14,235 nt of DNA from an uncultured Clostridium sp. GTDB lineage: Bacteria > Bacillota > Clostridia > TANB77 > CAG-508. The DNA is taken from NCBI GenBank assembly GCA_900554635.1, contig USHY01000031.1, positions 1 through 14,235 on the forward strand. The letters run 5' to 3'. Position numbers and translations under genes: made by a program. Under the pieces are notes generated by a model, which was given only the letters and a program-made list of their open reading frames with translations, was not told where the DNA came from and searched no databases. Each line of letters opens with the position of its first letter. Position 1 is the first letter of the stretch. Shown piece after piece: positions 1 to 6,508 of this stretch.

Positions 1-491
1 TTGATTCTTTCCTGAACTAAGGCATTTAATTTTTTTAAGTATTCATTCTCCATTCGAAGACGTTGATTTTCCGCCATTAAATCTTCTTCTATTTCTTTAT
101 CTATTTTTTTCTTTTTGGGTTTAGAATTCATATTCTTATTTCTACCACGTCGCTCAATGTATAAGCCTTGCGGTCCTTCCTCATAATATATACGTTCCCA
201 TTTCAATACAACAGAATGATTGCCTAATTTAAAATAATTAGCTGTTTCTGTTGCTGATAAATGATTAGTATGCATATATTCTACAACATTTTGCTTAAAA
301 TTACCATCATAACTTGATTTTAAATTTTTAAAAATCCCTTCAACACCATATAATTGATATTTATCAACCCATTGTTTAATTGGTGTCATGCTTGGAATAT
401 TAAATTTTTTACAACATTCTGAATAACTATGATGTTCCTGTAAATAATATTTTACCACTTCTAACTTAAATTCCTTTGAATATTTTGACAT
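1..491 (-). CDS. IS3-family transposase OrfA (helix-turn-helix), partial at the 3' end
   Basis: The minus-strand frame is open from ATG 491 to the window edge (163 codons visible). An AAGGAGGG ribosome binding site lies at 509-502. The protein starts MSKYSKEFKLEVVKYYL and holds two helix-turn-helix segments at about residues 22-42 and 78-98, as in IS150-type OrfA. A basic stretch (SKPKKKKI, 123-130) follows, then a leucine-zipper-like segment (about 137-158, MENEYLKKLNALVQ). In IS3 elements OrfA binds the terminal inverted repeats, and a -1 ribosomal frameshift joins it to OrfB to make the active transposase; the zipper mediates multimerisation. The expected slippery site and orfB lie outside or at the edge of the window, so it cannot be said whether the element is intact. 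An inverted repeat at 495-504/534-543 overlaps the ribosome binding site region. Confidence 0.88.
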   Translation of the reverse strand, partial: MSKYSKEFKLEVVKYYLQEHHSYSECCKKFNIPSMTPIKQWVDKYQLYGVEGIFKNLKSSYDGNFKQNVVEYMHTNHLSATETANYFKLGNHSVVLKWERIYYEEGPQGLYIERRGRNKNMNSKPKKKKIDKEIEEDLMAENQRLRMENEYLKKLNALVQERI

Positions 492-494
492 AAA

Positions 495-543
495 AAATGA
501 ACCCTCCTTGTTAAACTTTTTGTCTAACATTTTGGGTTCACTT
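495..543 (-). repeat. Inverted repeat spanning the IS tip and the orfA ribosome binding site
   Basis: On the minus strand AAGTGAACCC (543-534) can pair with GGGTTCATTT (504-495): ten pairs with one G-U wobble. The second arm includes the last three G residues of the orfA Shine-Dalgarno sequence and lies just before the ATG. Only a transcript entering from outside the element would contain both arms. Confidence 0.6.
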
Positions 544-549
544 CACTCC

Positions 550-567
550 AAAGCTTCGCTTTTTTTC
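550..567 (+). terminator. Weak terminator-like hairpin at the IS boundary
   Basis: AAAGC (550-554) and GCTTT (558-562) flank a TTC loop, and the T run continues to 566. The stem is only five pairs, so termination would be weak. It may be the remnant of a terminator belonging to the gene displaced by the insertion sequence. Confidence 0.3.
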
Positions 568-586
568 ACAAAATTCACCAAAACAC

Positions 587-615
587 TTGACAAATTCGAA
601 AAATACTAGTATACT
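587..615 (+). promoter_or_regulatory. Sigma-A-type promoter for rpmF
   Basis: A consensus -35 TTGACA (587-592) is followed after 17 nt by -10 TATACT (610-615). It lies in the DNA flanking the insertion sequence, so it appears to be native rather than supplied by the element. Transcription should start near 622, about 60 nt before the rpmF start codon. Confidence 0.85.
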
Positions 616-683
616 AGTTTAGTAGTTAAAAATTTGAAAGTATATAGATAATAAATAGTGTACTGGTAGAGGAGGGAATTAAC

Positions 684-866
684 ATGGCACAACCAAAAAG
701 AAGATGGTCTAAAGAAAGAACAAGAACAAAAAGATCAACATGGAAATTAGAAGAACCAAATATTGCAAGATGTAAACATTGTAATGAACCAGTAATGCCA
801 CACAGAGTTTGCTCAAATTGTGGATATTATGATGGTAAAGAAGTAGTAAAAAAAGATGCCGAATAG
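684..866 (+). CDS. rpmF: 50S ribosomal protein L32
   Basis: The 60-residue protein begins MAQPKRRWSKERTRTKRS, the basic N-terminus typical of L32, and has a zinc-ribbon pair CKHC (C30, C33) and CSNC (C43, C46). L32 is a small zinc-binding component of the large ribosomal subunit. The length matches the family. The start is fixed by a strong GAGGAGGG site (669-676) seven bases before ATG. In many Firmicutes rpmF follows a yceD-like (DUF177) gene; here an insertion sequence occupies the upstream side and rpmF is monocistronic, with a strong promoter at 587-615 and a terminator that overlaps its own stop codon. Four Cys residues are present, so this is a zinc-dependent form. Identification is secure. 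Confidence 0.97.
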   Translation: MAQPKRRWSKERTRTKRSTWKLEEPNIARCKHCNEPVMPHRVCSNCGYYDGKEVVKKDAE

Positions 867-878
867 GCATTTTTTTTA
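856..878 (+). terminator. Intrinsic terminator of rpmF
   Basis: ATGCC (856-860) pairs with GGCAT (866-870) around a five-base loop, followed by a run of eight T (870-877). The stop codon TAG (864-866) lies in the loop and first base of the 3' arm. An A run precedes the stem, so it could also work weakly in the opposite direction. Confidence 0.85.
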
Positions 879-889
879 TGCAATAGTTA

Positions 890-918
890 TTGAATATGAA
901 CATTTTTTGTGATATACT
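890..918 (+). promoter_or_regulatory. Sigma-A-type promoter for the 737-residue protein
   Basis: TTGAAT (890-895) and TATACT (913-918) are separated by 17 nt. The predicted start near 925 leaves a 5' untranslated region of about 25 nt before the GTG at 950. Confidence 0.75.
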
Positions 919-949
919 TTACAAAAATAGAAAACAAGGAGAAATGTAA

Positions 950-3163
950 GTGTTGAAAACTAATGAAAATTTAACCGAAAAATTAAATTATATAGGTTTA
1001 GATTTAGAAAACATACCAGATAAACTAAACTTTTTTCAAAACATTAATTGTAGAATACATAAAAATTATAATGAAAAGAACTATAAAGTATATAGATATA
1101 TAAATGTAAATGATATAGACATCTTTTTAACACCAACAGATAGATTAACTGATTATACCGAAAAATACGCAAAAGCATTACCATTAGCAGCATATTTAAA
1201 CACAGATTCAGAGGAAGATGTAGAAAGAAATATCATGTTTTTAAATATGATCAAAAATCTTCAAATTAATGAGTTAAAAGACTTAGAGTTACAACAAAAG
1301 GAATTTGCTAAGAACATTCCATATAGCATAAGCTTTGATAATGATTATATATGGCAAATATATTATTCAGATATTTCAAAAAGATATTTTATGCTAATGC
1401 CAATTAAAGAAACAGAATGTTCAGCATTGTTCTACTTAATAAAAAAGCAACTTGAAGATAAAGAAAACTTCATCTATGTTCCAATTTGTTATGCAGATTA
1501 CAGTAATAAATTTTTGAATAATTCAGAGTTAGAAGAGATTGAAAATTACTTATGTTTCTTTACAAAAGACTGGCCAATTATCATGGAAACATATAACTTT
1601 GAAGGAAAAATAACCCTTTATATAATTGGAAAAACATTGGTATATGATACAATCACAAGTGAATATAAAATGGAATTTCAAGACCAAGGGGAAGCAGAGA
1701 ATTTTTATAAACTACTAAAAGCCTTATTTATATTAGAAACACAATTAGCACATCATTATAAATTTAACATCAAATTAGACAAAAAAGGAAAAATTCATTT
1801 CTATTTTGAAAAAACAGAAATTGATTACAATGAGCTAATCCCATTCATAAAAAGAGAATATGTGAAAGGTTTGGAAAAAACGATTAAAGCAAAAGAGGCA
1901 AAAATAAATTTGGAAAAAGAGCTTAAAAATTTAAAATCTTTTGCAAAAAAATTAGATGAAGAATATTATGAAAAAGAAAAACAAATTTCAACTTTTTTGG
2001 AATGTAAAAAAACATTTTTTGGAAGAGTAAAATATTTCATCAAATACAAAAAACAAAAAATGGAACCAGCAAAGGAAAATAAGATTGAAAAAGAAGAAAC
2101 AAGTAAATTAAAGTATTGTGAAAGAACAGATATTAAGGAAGCATATACTTTAGAAGAATTATTAACTTTATATACAGGATTAAATCAAGAAGACAACACT
2201 ATAAAAGATTTAGAGTTGGACATTGAAGCTATACATGTAAGAATAGACACTTTGCAGATAAAACTTAAAAATGCAATAAAATATATTAAGGAAATAGATA
2301 AACATAAAAAGAGTATTTTTGAATTTTGGAAATTTACAAATAAAGATAATGCAAAACAGCTAAATGAAGGAGTACAGGAAGAGCCTAAGCATAAGAAATT
2401 GAAAAAAATGTTTAATTATGAATTAGATTTTGAAGAGTTATCAAAACAATTCGATAAAAAGCAAAGAGAAATATTAACTAAAGAAGAAACGGATAATATC
2501 TATATTGCAACAACAGATCTAATTAACGATTTGAATGCAGTTATTAATAATAGACCGATTTCAGAGGAGAGCTTAAATCGTTTGAAAGCTCAAATCGTTG
2601 AGAGTGATAATGTAGTGGTATTTGATGTTTTTGGAAGTATTTCATCTTCAAGAGAACAAATAAAAACACTAGGAAATATTAAACATAGGGAAAACGAAAA
2701 AAATATGTTTGCTATCCTTGGAATTAAGGAAGAAACAACTGCGGAAGAGTACACAAATACCTTAAAAAGGATAATAAGTGAAATTGAACAAAGTATGGAA
2801 AAAGTAACAAACACCATAGAAATACCAATATATAAAACAGGAGACTTAGAAGAGGGATTACAAGTGTTCTATGTAAATCCAGAAAATGCTATTAAACATG
2901 CAAGAGATAAGGAAACAAATTTGTATAAACTTGTGCTTAGAGAAAATACAAATTGTTTGGCTTTTTCTAATATAATGTATTACAATAACACAAATCAAAC
3001 ATTGCCTTTGGGAATGAATGTTACAGATGGAATATTGATAGATACAAGAAAAATAACTGCAAATTTAAAGGAGAAGAGCCAAAATTATATAATAAAACCA
3101 ATAAGAAATAGCCCAAAAGCTGATGTTTTGAAATTAAATATTTTTGAATATGAAATATGCTAA
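950..3163 (+). CDS. Large coiled-coil-containing protein of unknown function (737 residues)
   Basis: I do not recognise a family. The start GTG 950 follows AAGGAG (936-941) by eight bases; TTG 953 is a less well placed alternative. There is no signal peptide or membrane segment, so it is probably cytoplasmic. Residues 1-300 look like mixed alpha/beta globular sequence. Residues about 303-350 and 418-455 are rich in Lys/Glu with leucine spacing, consistent with coiled coil, separated by a charged stretch (369-390). The C-terminal region, about 510-737, is mixed again and includes a hydrophobic strand NVVVFDVFG (554-562) and a segment with NPENAIKHA (643-651). It is transcribed alone, with its own promoter and terminator, between rpmF and spoIIP. 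A-rich codon use matches the neighbours, with no sign of recent transfer. Function should not be guessed from context alone. Confidence 0.85.
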   Translation: MLKTNENLTEKLNYIGLDLENIPDKLNFFQNINCRIHKNYNEKNYKVYRYINVNDIDIFLTPTDRLTDYTEKYAKALPLAAYLNTDSEEDVERNIMFLNMIKNLQINELKDLELQQKEFAKNIPYSISFDNDYIWQIYYSDISKRYFMLMPIKETECSALFYLIKKQLEDKENFIYVPICYADYSNKFLNNSELEEIENYLCFFTKDWPIIMETYNFEGKITLYIIGKTLVYDTITSEYKMEFQDQGEAENFYKLLKALFILETQLAHHYKFNIKLDKKGKIHFYFEKTEIDYNELIPFIKREYVKGLEKTIKAKEAKINLEKELKNLKSFAKKLDEEYYEKEKQISTFLECKKTFFGRVKYFIKYKKQKMEPAKENKIEKEETSKLKYCERTDIKEAYTLEELLTLYTGLNQEDNTIKDLELDIEAIHVRIDTLQIKLKNAIKYIKEIDKHKKSIFEFWKFTNKDNAKQLNEGVQEEPKHKKLKKMFNYELDFEELSKQFDKKQREILTKEETDNIYIATTDLINDLNAVINNRPISEESLNRLKAQIVESDNVVVFDVFGSISSSREQIKTLGNIKHRENEKNMFAILGIKEETTAEEYTNTLKRIISEIEQSMEKVTNTIEIPIYKTGDLEEGLQVFYVNPENAIKHARDKETNLYKLVLRENTNCLAFSNIMYYNNTNQTLPLGMNVTDGILIDTRKITANLKEKSQNYIIKPIRNSPKADVLKLNIFEYEIC

Positions 3164-3191
3164 GCTAAAAAAGCTTGGCATATTTTCTTTT
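3155..3191 (+). terminator. Intrinsic terminator of the 737-residue gene
   Basis: A 12-pair stem (3155-3166 with 3172-3183, one T-G wobble) closes a five-A loop and is followed by TTTTCTTTT. The stop codon TAA (3161-3163) lies inside the 5' arm, so the terminator overlaps the last codons. Confidence 0.85.
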
Positions 3192-3205
3192 CTGTAGAAT
3201 ATATA
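3178..3205 (+). promoter_or_regulatory. Possible sigma-E-like promoter for spoIIP
   Basis: GCATATT (3178-3184) resembles the sigma-E -35 element and AATATATA (3198-3205) loosely resembles the sigma-E -10 element, 13 nt apart. SpoIIP genes are known to be made in the mother cell under sigma-E, and I see no good sigma-A promoter here. The -10 match is poor, so this is tentative. The -35 would overlap the 3' arm of the preceding terminator. Confidence 0.3.
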
Positions 3206-3229
3206 TTTAAACAGGGAAAGGTTGGATAA

Positions 3230-4372
3230 GTGTTTATGAATGTTGCTGTAGTTAATGTAAAGGATTTGCTTAAGTATTTTCTAAAACTTGTACTTGCAAT
3301 TTTTTCGATTTTTGTTATGCTAAGAGTACTTGCAACATTTGGAAGTAGTATGAAGGATATAGTTGGAACAGCTGATAATAGCAAATTTTTAAATTGGTGT
3401 TTGGATATAAGTATGCCATTTTTAAATACTGAGGGCAGATATGAGAAACACAGAGTAAAGATAACTGATTTAATTAATGTGGAAACAGTAATACTTGGTC
3501 AAGCACCTATTGTAATTAACCAGCCACTTCAAGAGATAGAAAATGAAAATATACAGAATGTACCAGAGCCAGAAAATAATACTACAGTTTCTCCAGAAAT
3601 TCAAATATCAAAAACAGCAGATACTCAAGCTGTAACAGATAGAAATTATAAGCCAAGGTCTAATACATATTATGGAACAGTTAATATAGATAATCAAACT
3701 AATTATGAACTAACACAAGAAATGCTTACTCCAGATGTAGAAATAGCTAATAAGAAAGATGTACTAATTTACCATACACATACATGTGAAAGTTATACTC
3801 CATGTGAAAACTATAATTACACAATGACAGGAAATTATAGAACAACAGATTCTAATTTTAATGTTGTAAGAGTAGGTAGAGAATTAACCACACACTTGCA
3901 AAGCAAAGGATTTAATGTTGTGCATGATGAAACATATTGCGATTATCCTTCATATTCTGGTTCATATTCTAGATCCCTAGAAGTTGCAACAAAACAATTA
4001 GAAGAAAAACCAGCTGGAATAGTAATAGATTTGCATCGTGATGCTGTTGGCAATGGAGATACATATGGTCCAACAGTAATGGTAAATAACCAAAGGGTTG
4101 CACAGTTAATGCTTGTAATAGGTACAGATGGAGGTGGTTCAGAACATCCAAATTGGGTTCAGAACTTAAAAACAGCTGTTAAAATACAAGAAAAAGCAAA
4201 TGAAATGTATCCAGGGTTATTTAGGTCTATAATAGTTAGGAATTCAAGATATAATCAACATATAGCAAATGGAGCCAGCATAATTGAAGTTGGTGCAACG
4301 GCAAATACTCTTGGGGAATGTTTGCTTAGTATGCAATGTTTGGCAAATGTGCTAGAGGAAGTGTGTAAATAG
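3230..4372 (+). CDS. spoIIP: Stage II sporulation protein P (SpoIIP), peptidoglycan amidase/endopeptidase
   Basis: SpoIIP is a membrane-anchored peptidoglycan hydrolase that, with SpoIID and SpoIIM, drives engulfment of the forespore by the mother cell. The 380-residue protein has one N-terminal membrane segment (about 14-33), a low-complexity Asn/Glu/Pro linker (about 100-145), and a C-terminal SpoIIP domain (about 170-380). Family hallmarks are YHTHTCESY (181-189), DLHRDAVG (267-274), YNQH (341-344) and IIEVG (351-355), supplying the His and Glu residues expected at the metal/catalytic site. GTG 3230 is chosen because GGGAAAGG (3213-3220) is suitably spaced; ATG 3236 in the same frame is possible and would remove two residues. 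It is a single-gene unit. The third residue of the SES(Y) block is Cys rather than the commoner Ser, a minor change. Confidence 0.95.
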   Translation: MFMNVAVVNVKDLLKYFLKLVLAIFSIFVMLRVLATFGSSMKDIVGTADNSKFLNWCLDISMPFLNTEGRYEKHRVKITDLINVETVILGQAPIVINQPLQEIENENIQNVPEPENNTTVSPEIQISKTADTQAVTDRNYKPRSNTYYGTVNIDNQTNYELTQEMLTPDVEIANKKDVLIYHTHTCESYTPCENYNYTMTGNYRTTDSNFNVVRVGRELTTHLQSKGFNVVHDETYCDYPSYSGSYSRSLEVATKQLEEKPAGIVIDLHRDAVGNGDTYGPTVMVNNQRVAQLMLVIGTDGGGSEHPNWVQNLKTAVKIQEKANEMYPGLFRSIIVRNSRYNQHIANGASIIEVGATANTLGECLLSMQCLANVLEEVCK

Positions 4373-4392
4373 GGTGTTTATAATAACAGAAA

Positions 4393-4427
4393 TAGTAACC
4401 TAAGAGAATTATTCTCCTAGGCTACTA
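4393..4427 (-). terminator. Terminator of the minus-strand hydrolase gene, convergent with spoIIP
   Basis: A 15-16 pair inverted repeat (4393-4408 with 4412-4427) encloses the hydrolase stop codon TAA (4411-4409) as its three-base loop. On the minus strand the two non-Watson-Crick positions become G-U pairs, giving a continuous stem, followed by a T-rich stretch. On the plus strand they are A-C mismatches, but the hairpin is still long and followed by AATTATTTCTT, so it may also stop spoIIP transcripts. Confidence 0.75.
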
Positions 4428-4978
4428 ATTATTTCTTCAACCTGAGGCAATCTTGTGATGTTATCTCTATTTCCCATATGACCAACGCCTTCAATATATA
4501 CAGGTGTGCTATTTAAAGATTTTACATAATTTTTCAAAATTGAAAAAGGAATTACATGGTCATTATTACTATAAAGTGAATACCTATATAGTATATGACT
4601 TTTAGCATAATCAATTACTTCTGGAGTTACTGCAAAATTCACAAAAGCATCAGTTAAATCCTGTCTATCAGGCACTGTAAATAAATCACAAAATCCGGCC
4701 ACACTAATATATAATTTGCAAACAAGATTATTGGTAAAAAGAAATCTGATAAAAAATGGATTGCCAATAGAGTGGGCAACAACAATAGTTTCAGAGTCAA
4801 ACAAATCTTTATAATTATCTAAAATATTTGACCATTTTTCATAAGATGCTTCTGCACGGATGGGAAAGTTAGGCATTATAACTTGGTACCCAAGTTTTTC
4901 TAAAAAGTTTTTCAAAGAAGGACCAAAAGTATATGTGGTATCACCATTAAAACCATGAATAATAAATGCAGTTTTCAA
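4409..4978 (-). CDS. Alpha/beta hydrolase, RBBP9/YdeN-like
   Basis: The 189-residue protein has the layout of small single-domain serine hydrolases of the RBBP9/YdeN type. A first strand leads into the oxyanion-type motif IIHGFNGDT (6-14). The nucleophile elbow is VVAHSIGN (67-74, Ser70). The acid is in NDHVIP (Asp140) and the His in GVGHMG (His167), giving a complete Ser-Asp-His triad. Such enzymes are cytoplasmic esterase-like proteins whose natural substrates are mostly unknown. TTG 4978 is chosen because GGAGAG (4992-4987) lies eight bases upstream and the hydrolase fold begins at once (KTAFIIHG). An in-frame ATG at 5077 would add 33 residues unlike the family and would begin upstream of this gene's own promoter. 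It is transcribed divergently from the 463-residue gene and convergently with spoIIP. Confidence 0.85.
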   Translation of the reverse strand: MKTAFIIHGFNGDTTYTFGPSLKNFLEKLGYQVIMPNFPIRAEASYEKWSNILDNYKDLFDSETIVVAHSIGNPFFIRFLFTNNLVCKLYISVAGFCDLFTVPDRQDLTDAFVNFAVTPEVIDYAKSHILYRYSLYSNNDHVIPFSILKNYVKSLNSTPVYIEGVGHMGNRDNITRLPQVEEIISSLGE

Positions 4979-5011
4979 AAAAATCACTCTCCAATATGAA
5001 ATTTCAAAAAA

Positions 5012-5040
5012 ATTATAGCATTTTTCGACAATTTTTTCAA
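5012..5040 (-). promoter_or_regulatory. Extended -10 promoter for the hydrolase gene
   Basis: On the minus strand TTGAAA (5040-5035), 17 nt, TATAAT (5017-5012), with a TG before the -10 (TGC-TATAAT). It shares the intergenic region with the divergent promoter at 5049-5078; the two -35 boxes are eight bases apart. Confidence 0.8.
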
Positions 5041-5048
5041 GCAAAATA

Positions 5049-5078
5049 TTGCAAACACTAGAATGTCTATGGTACAAT
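5049..5078 (+). promoter_or_regulatory. Extended -10 promoter for the 463-residue gene and punA
   Basis: TTGCAA (5049-5054), 18 nt, TACAAT (5073-5078), preceded by TGG, an extended -10. The predicted start near 5085 lies downstream of an in-frame ATG at 5063, which supports ATG 5099 as the true start of the gene. Confidence 0.7.
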
Positions 5079-5098
5079 ATAAAAGTAGGGAGGATTTT

Positions 5099-6490
5099 AT
5101 GATAAATTTAAGTTTAACTCAAAATGAACAAAAAAATTTATCAAAAGATGAAATTGAAATTGCTATGGCAAGAAAATTGGAAATACTAATGTTACCACAT
5201 TTAAGAAGGCACATTAGCTTTTTTTATGCAGGTGGAAATTTAAAAGGTAAAGCACAGGCATATAGAGAAGTAATGGACAAGAAAAAGATTGAAGATATTA
5301 TCAACAAAAATACTAAAGATATTGTACCTACTGTTTGTAAGCCGTTATGCGAAATGGTTGTAGAAATACTTAAAGAAAATGGAATAAGTGCAGAAACTGT
5401 ATCCTGTGATACAGATATGTTTAAACACACAGATGTATTATTAACAACTTCAACAGGAAAACAATATATAATAAACTTCTTAGAAGATATGGAAAATATA
5501 CAAACTGGAATGAAAACACCAGATTTTGCATCATACCCATATTATGAAAAAAGATATGAAAAATTTAAAGGAGGACTAACAACTGACGGAAAAAGTCTAT
5601 GCAATATTGACTTTCTATCAGAAGCTCAATTAGATAAAATTGATGCTAATTTAGGGTATAAAAAATTGAATATGTATATGGATTCTGTCATTGATCAAAT
5701 CAAGACAGAATTTTTGCATTTTAAGGAGTTTATTGGTGATAATAATTTATCACCTGCAAAAGAGTTGGAATTAAAAATGGATTGGATTTTTAATTATTTT
5801 AATGATAGAATGGATATTACAGGTCACACAGATTTTACTATGTATTATAGTAGACTATTGTTAAAAAAGATATTAACCCCAGATGAATACAGCCAAATTA
5901 ATAGATATGACTGTTTTGCATATAAAGAAAAGGTTCCAGAAAACTGTGGGTTACGCAAAATTTTGGATAATGAGAACATAGAGGAACCAAGGAAACTAAG
6001 ATTTTGTGTAATTGAAGCAAATGAAAAATTTTATGTATTTTCGAAAAAACCTAATGTATTTCTTAAGTTAGACAAACAGGAAATAGAAGATGTTAAGAAA
6101 TATTCTCATATGTCTAAATCGGAAAAACCTTCAGATTTGTTACTAAATCTATGCTTTAGAGGCAATGCTTTACCATTAGTTTTCCATCCACTAGGAGCTA
6201 AAGTGTTAAATAATAGAGCAAGCCTGATTGATGAAAAATTATCTCAAGAAGAGGAAAAGAAGGCTATACTTGAACTATCAAATTCAATTATTACAACTGA
6301 TGAGCCTGTAACCAGCATTAAAATCCCATATCCAGATGGAACAACAAAGCTTATATATATAAACCAAGATGATGAATTTGTTGTTAGAACTAATGACAAA
6401 GAGATTATATATCATTATAATGAAGAGGAAGATTCTTTTTCTACAGAAGAAATATTAACTAAAGATGAAAATAAAAATGAGGGAAGATAA
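5099..6490 (+). CDS. Protein of unknown function with a possible papain/transglutaminase-like Cys-His-Asp arrangement (463 residues)
   Basis: I do not recognise a named family. ATG 5099 follows AGGGAGG (5087-5093) by five bases; the in-frame ATG 5063 lies before the predicted transcription start and is rejected. There is no signal peptide or transmembrane segment. The most suggestive region is residues 76-140. It has a Cys-bearing helix-like stretch (C80, C84 within VCKPLCEMVVEIL), then GISAE (95-99), a His in FKHTDVLL (H110) and a strand ending YIINFLED (N126, D130). This order resembles transglutaminase-like cysteine enzymes, but the fold is inferred by eye only. Residues 160-400 are mostly helical and charged; the C-terminus (about 415-455) looks beta-rich (PYPDGTTKLIYI). 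The gene is followed 18 nt later by punA with no terminator between, so the two are probably co-transcribed. Confidence 0.82.
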   Translation: MINLSLTQNEQKNLSKDEIEIAMARKLEILMLPHLRRHISFFYAGGNLKGKAQAYREVMDKKKIEDIINKNTKDIVPTVCKPLCEMVVEILKENGISAETVSCDTDMFKHTDVLLTTSTGKQYIINFLEDMENIQTGMKTPDFASYPYYEKRYEKFKGGLTTDGKSLCNIDFLSEAQLDKIDANLGYKKLNMYMDSVIDQIKTEFLHFKEFIGDNNLSPAKELELKMDWIFNYFNDRMDITGHTDFTMYYSRLLLKKILTPDEYSQINRYDCFAYKEKVPENCGLRKILDNENIEEPRKLRFCVIEANEKFYVFSKKPNVFLKLDKQEIEDVKKYSHMSKSEKPSDLLLNLCFRGNALPLVFHPLGAKVLNNRASLIDEKLSQEEEKKAILELSNSIITTDEPVTSIKIPYPDGTTKLIYINQDDEFVVRTNDKEIIYHYNEEEDSFSTEEILTKDENKNEGR

Positions 6491-6508
6491 AAAAAGGAGT
6501 GTTGTATT

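Larger units (their letters stand above)
1..550 (-). mobile_element. IS3-family (IS150-like) insertion sequence, left end, partial
   Basis: Reading the minus strand, the element starts near 550-540 with a terminus of the type TGAACCCAAAATGTTAGAC, which resembles IS150-group ends, and then enters orfA. Only the left end lies in the window; orfB (the DDE transposase) and the right end would lie beyond position 1. The exact outer boundary is uncertain: TG dinucleotides that could be the tip occur at both 550 and 540. No target-site duplication can be checked because the other end is absent. The element sits about 40-50 bp upstream of the rpmF promoter and points away from it, so it may have separated rpmF from an original upstream neighbour. 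Confidence 0.8.

Noticed and set aside
944..949. ATG-TAA start-stop pair just before the GTG of the 737-residue gene
   Set aside because: It is two bases after the AAGGAG site, too close for initiation; regarded as chance in A-rich DNA.
3160..3384. Minus-strand frame opposite the start of spoIIP
   Set aside because: It is antisense to the membrane segment of spoIIP and to a terminator, with no ribosome binding site; a shadow frame.
4979..5077. N-terminal extension of the minus-strand hydrolase to ATG 5077
   Set aside because: The extra 33 residues are unlike the family and would begin upstream of the gene's own promoter.
5063..5098. Upstream ATG start for the 463-residue gene
   Set aside because: It lies inside or before the predicted promoter -10 (5073-5078) and has no ribosome binding site, while ATG 5099 has AGGGAGG at good spacing.
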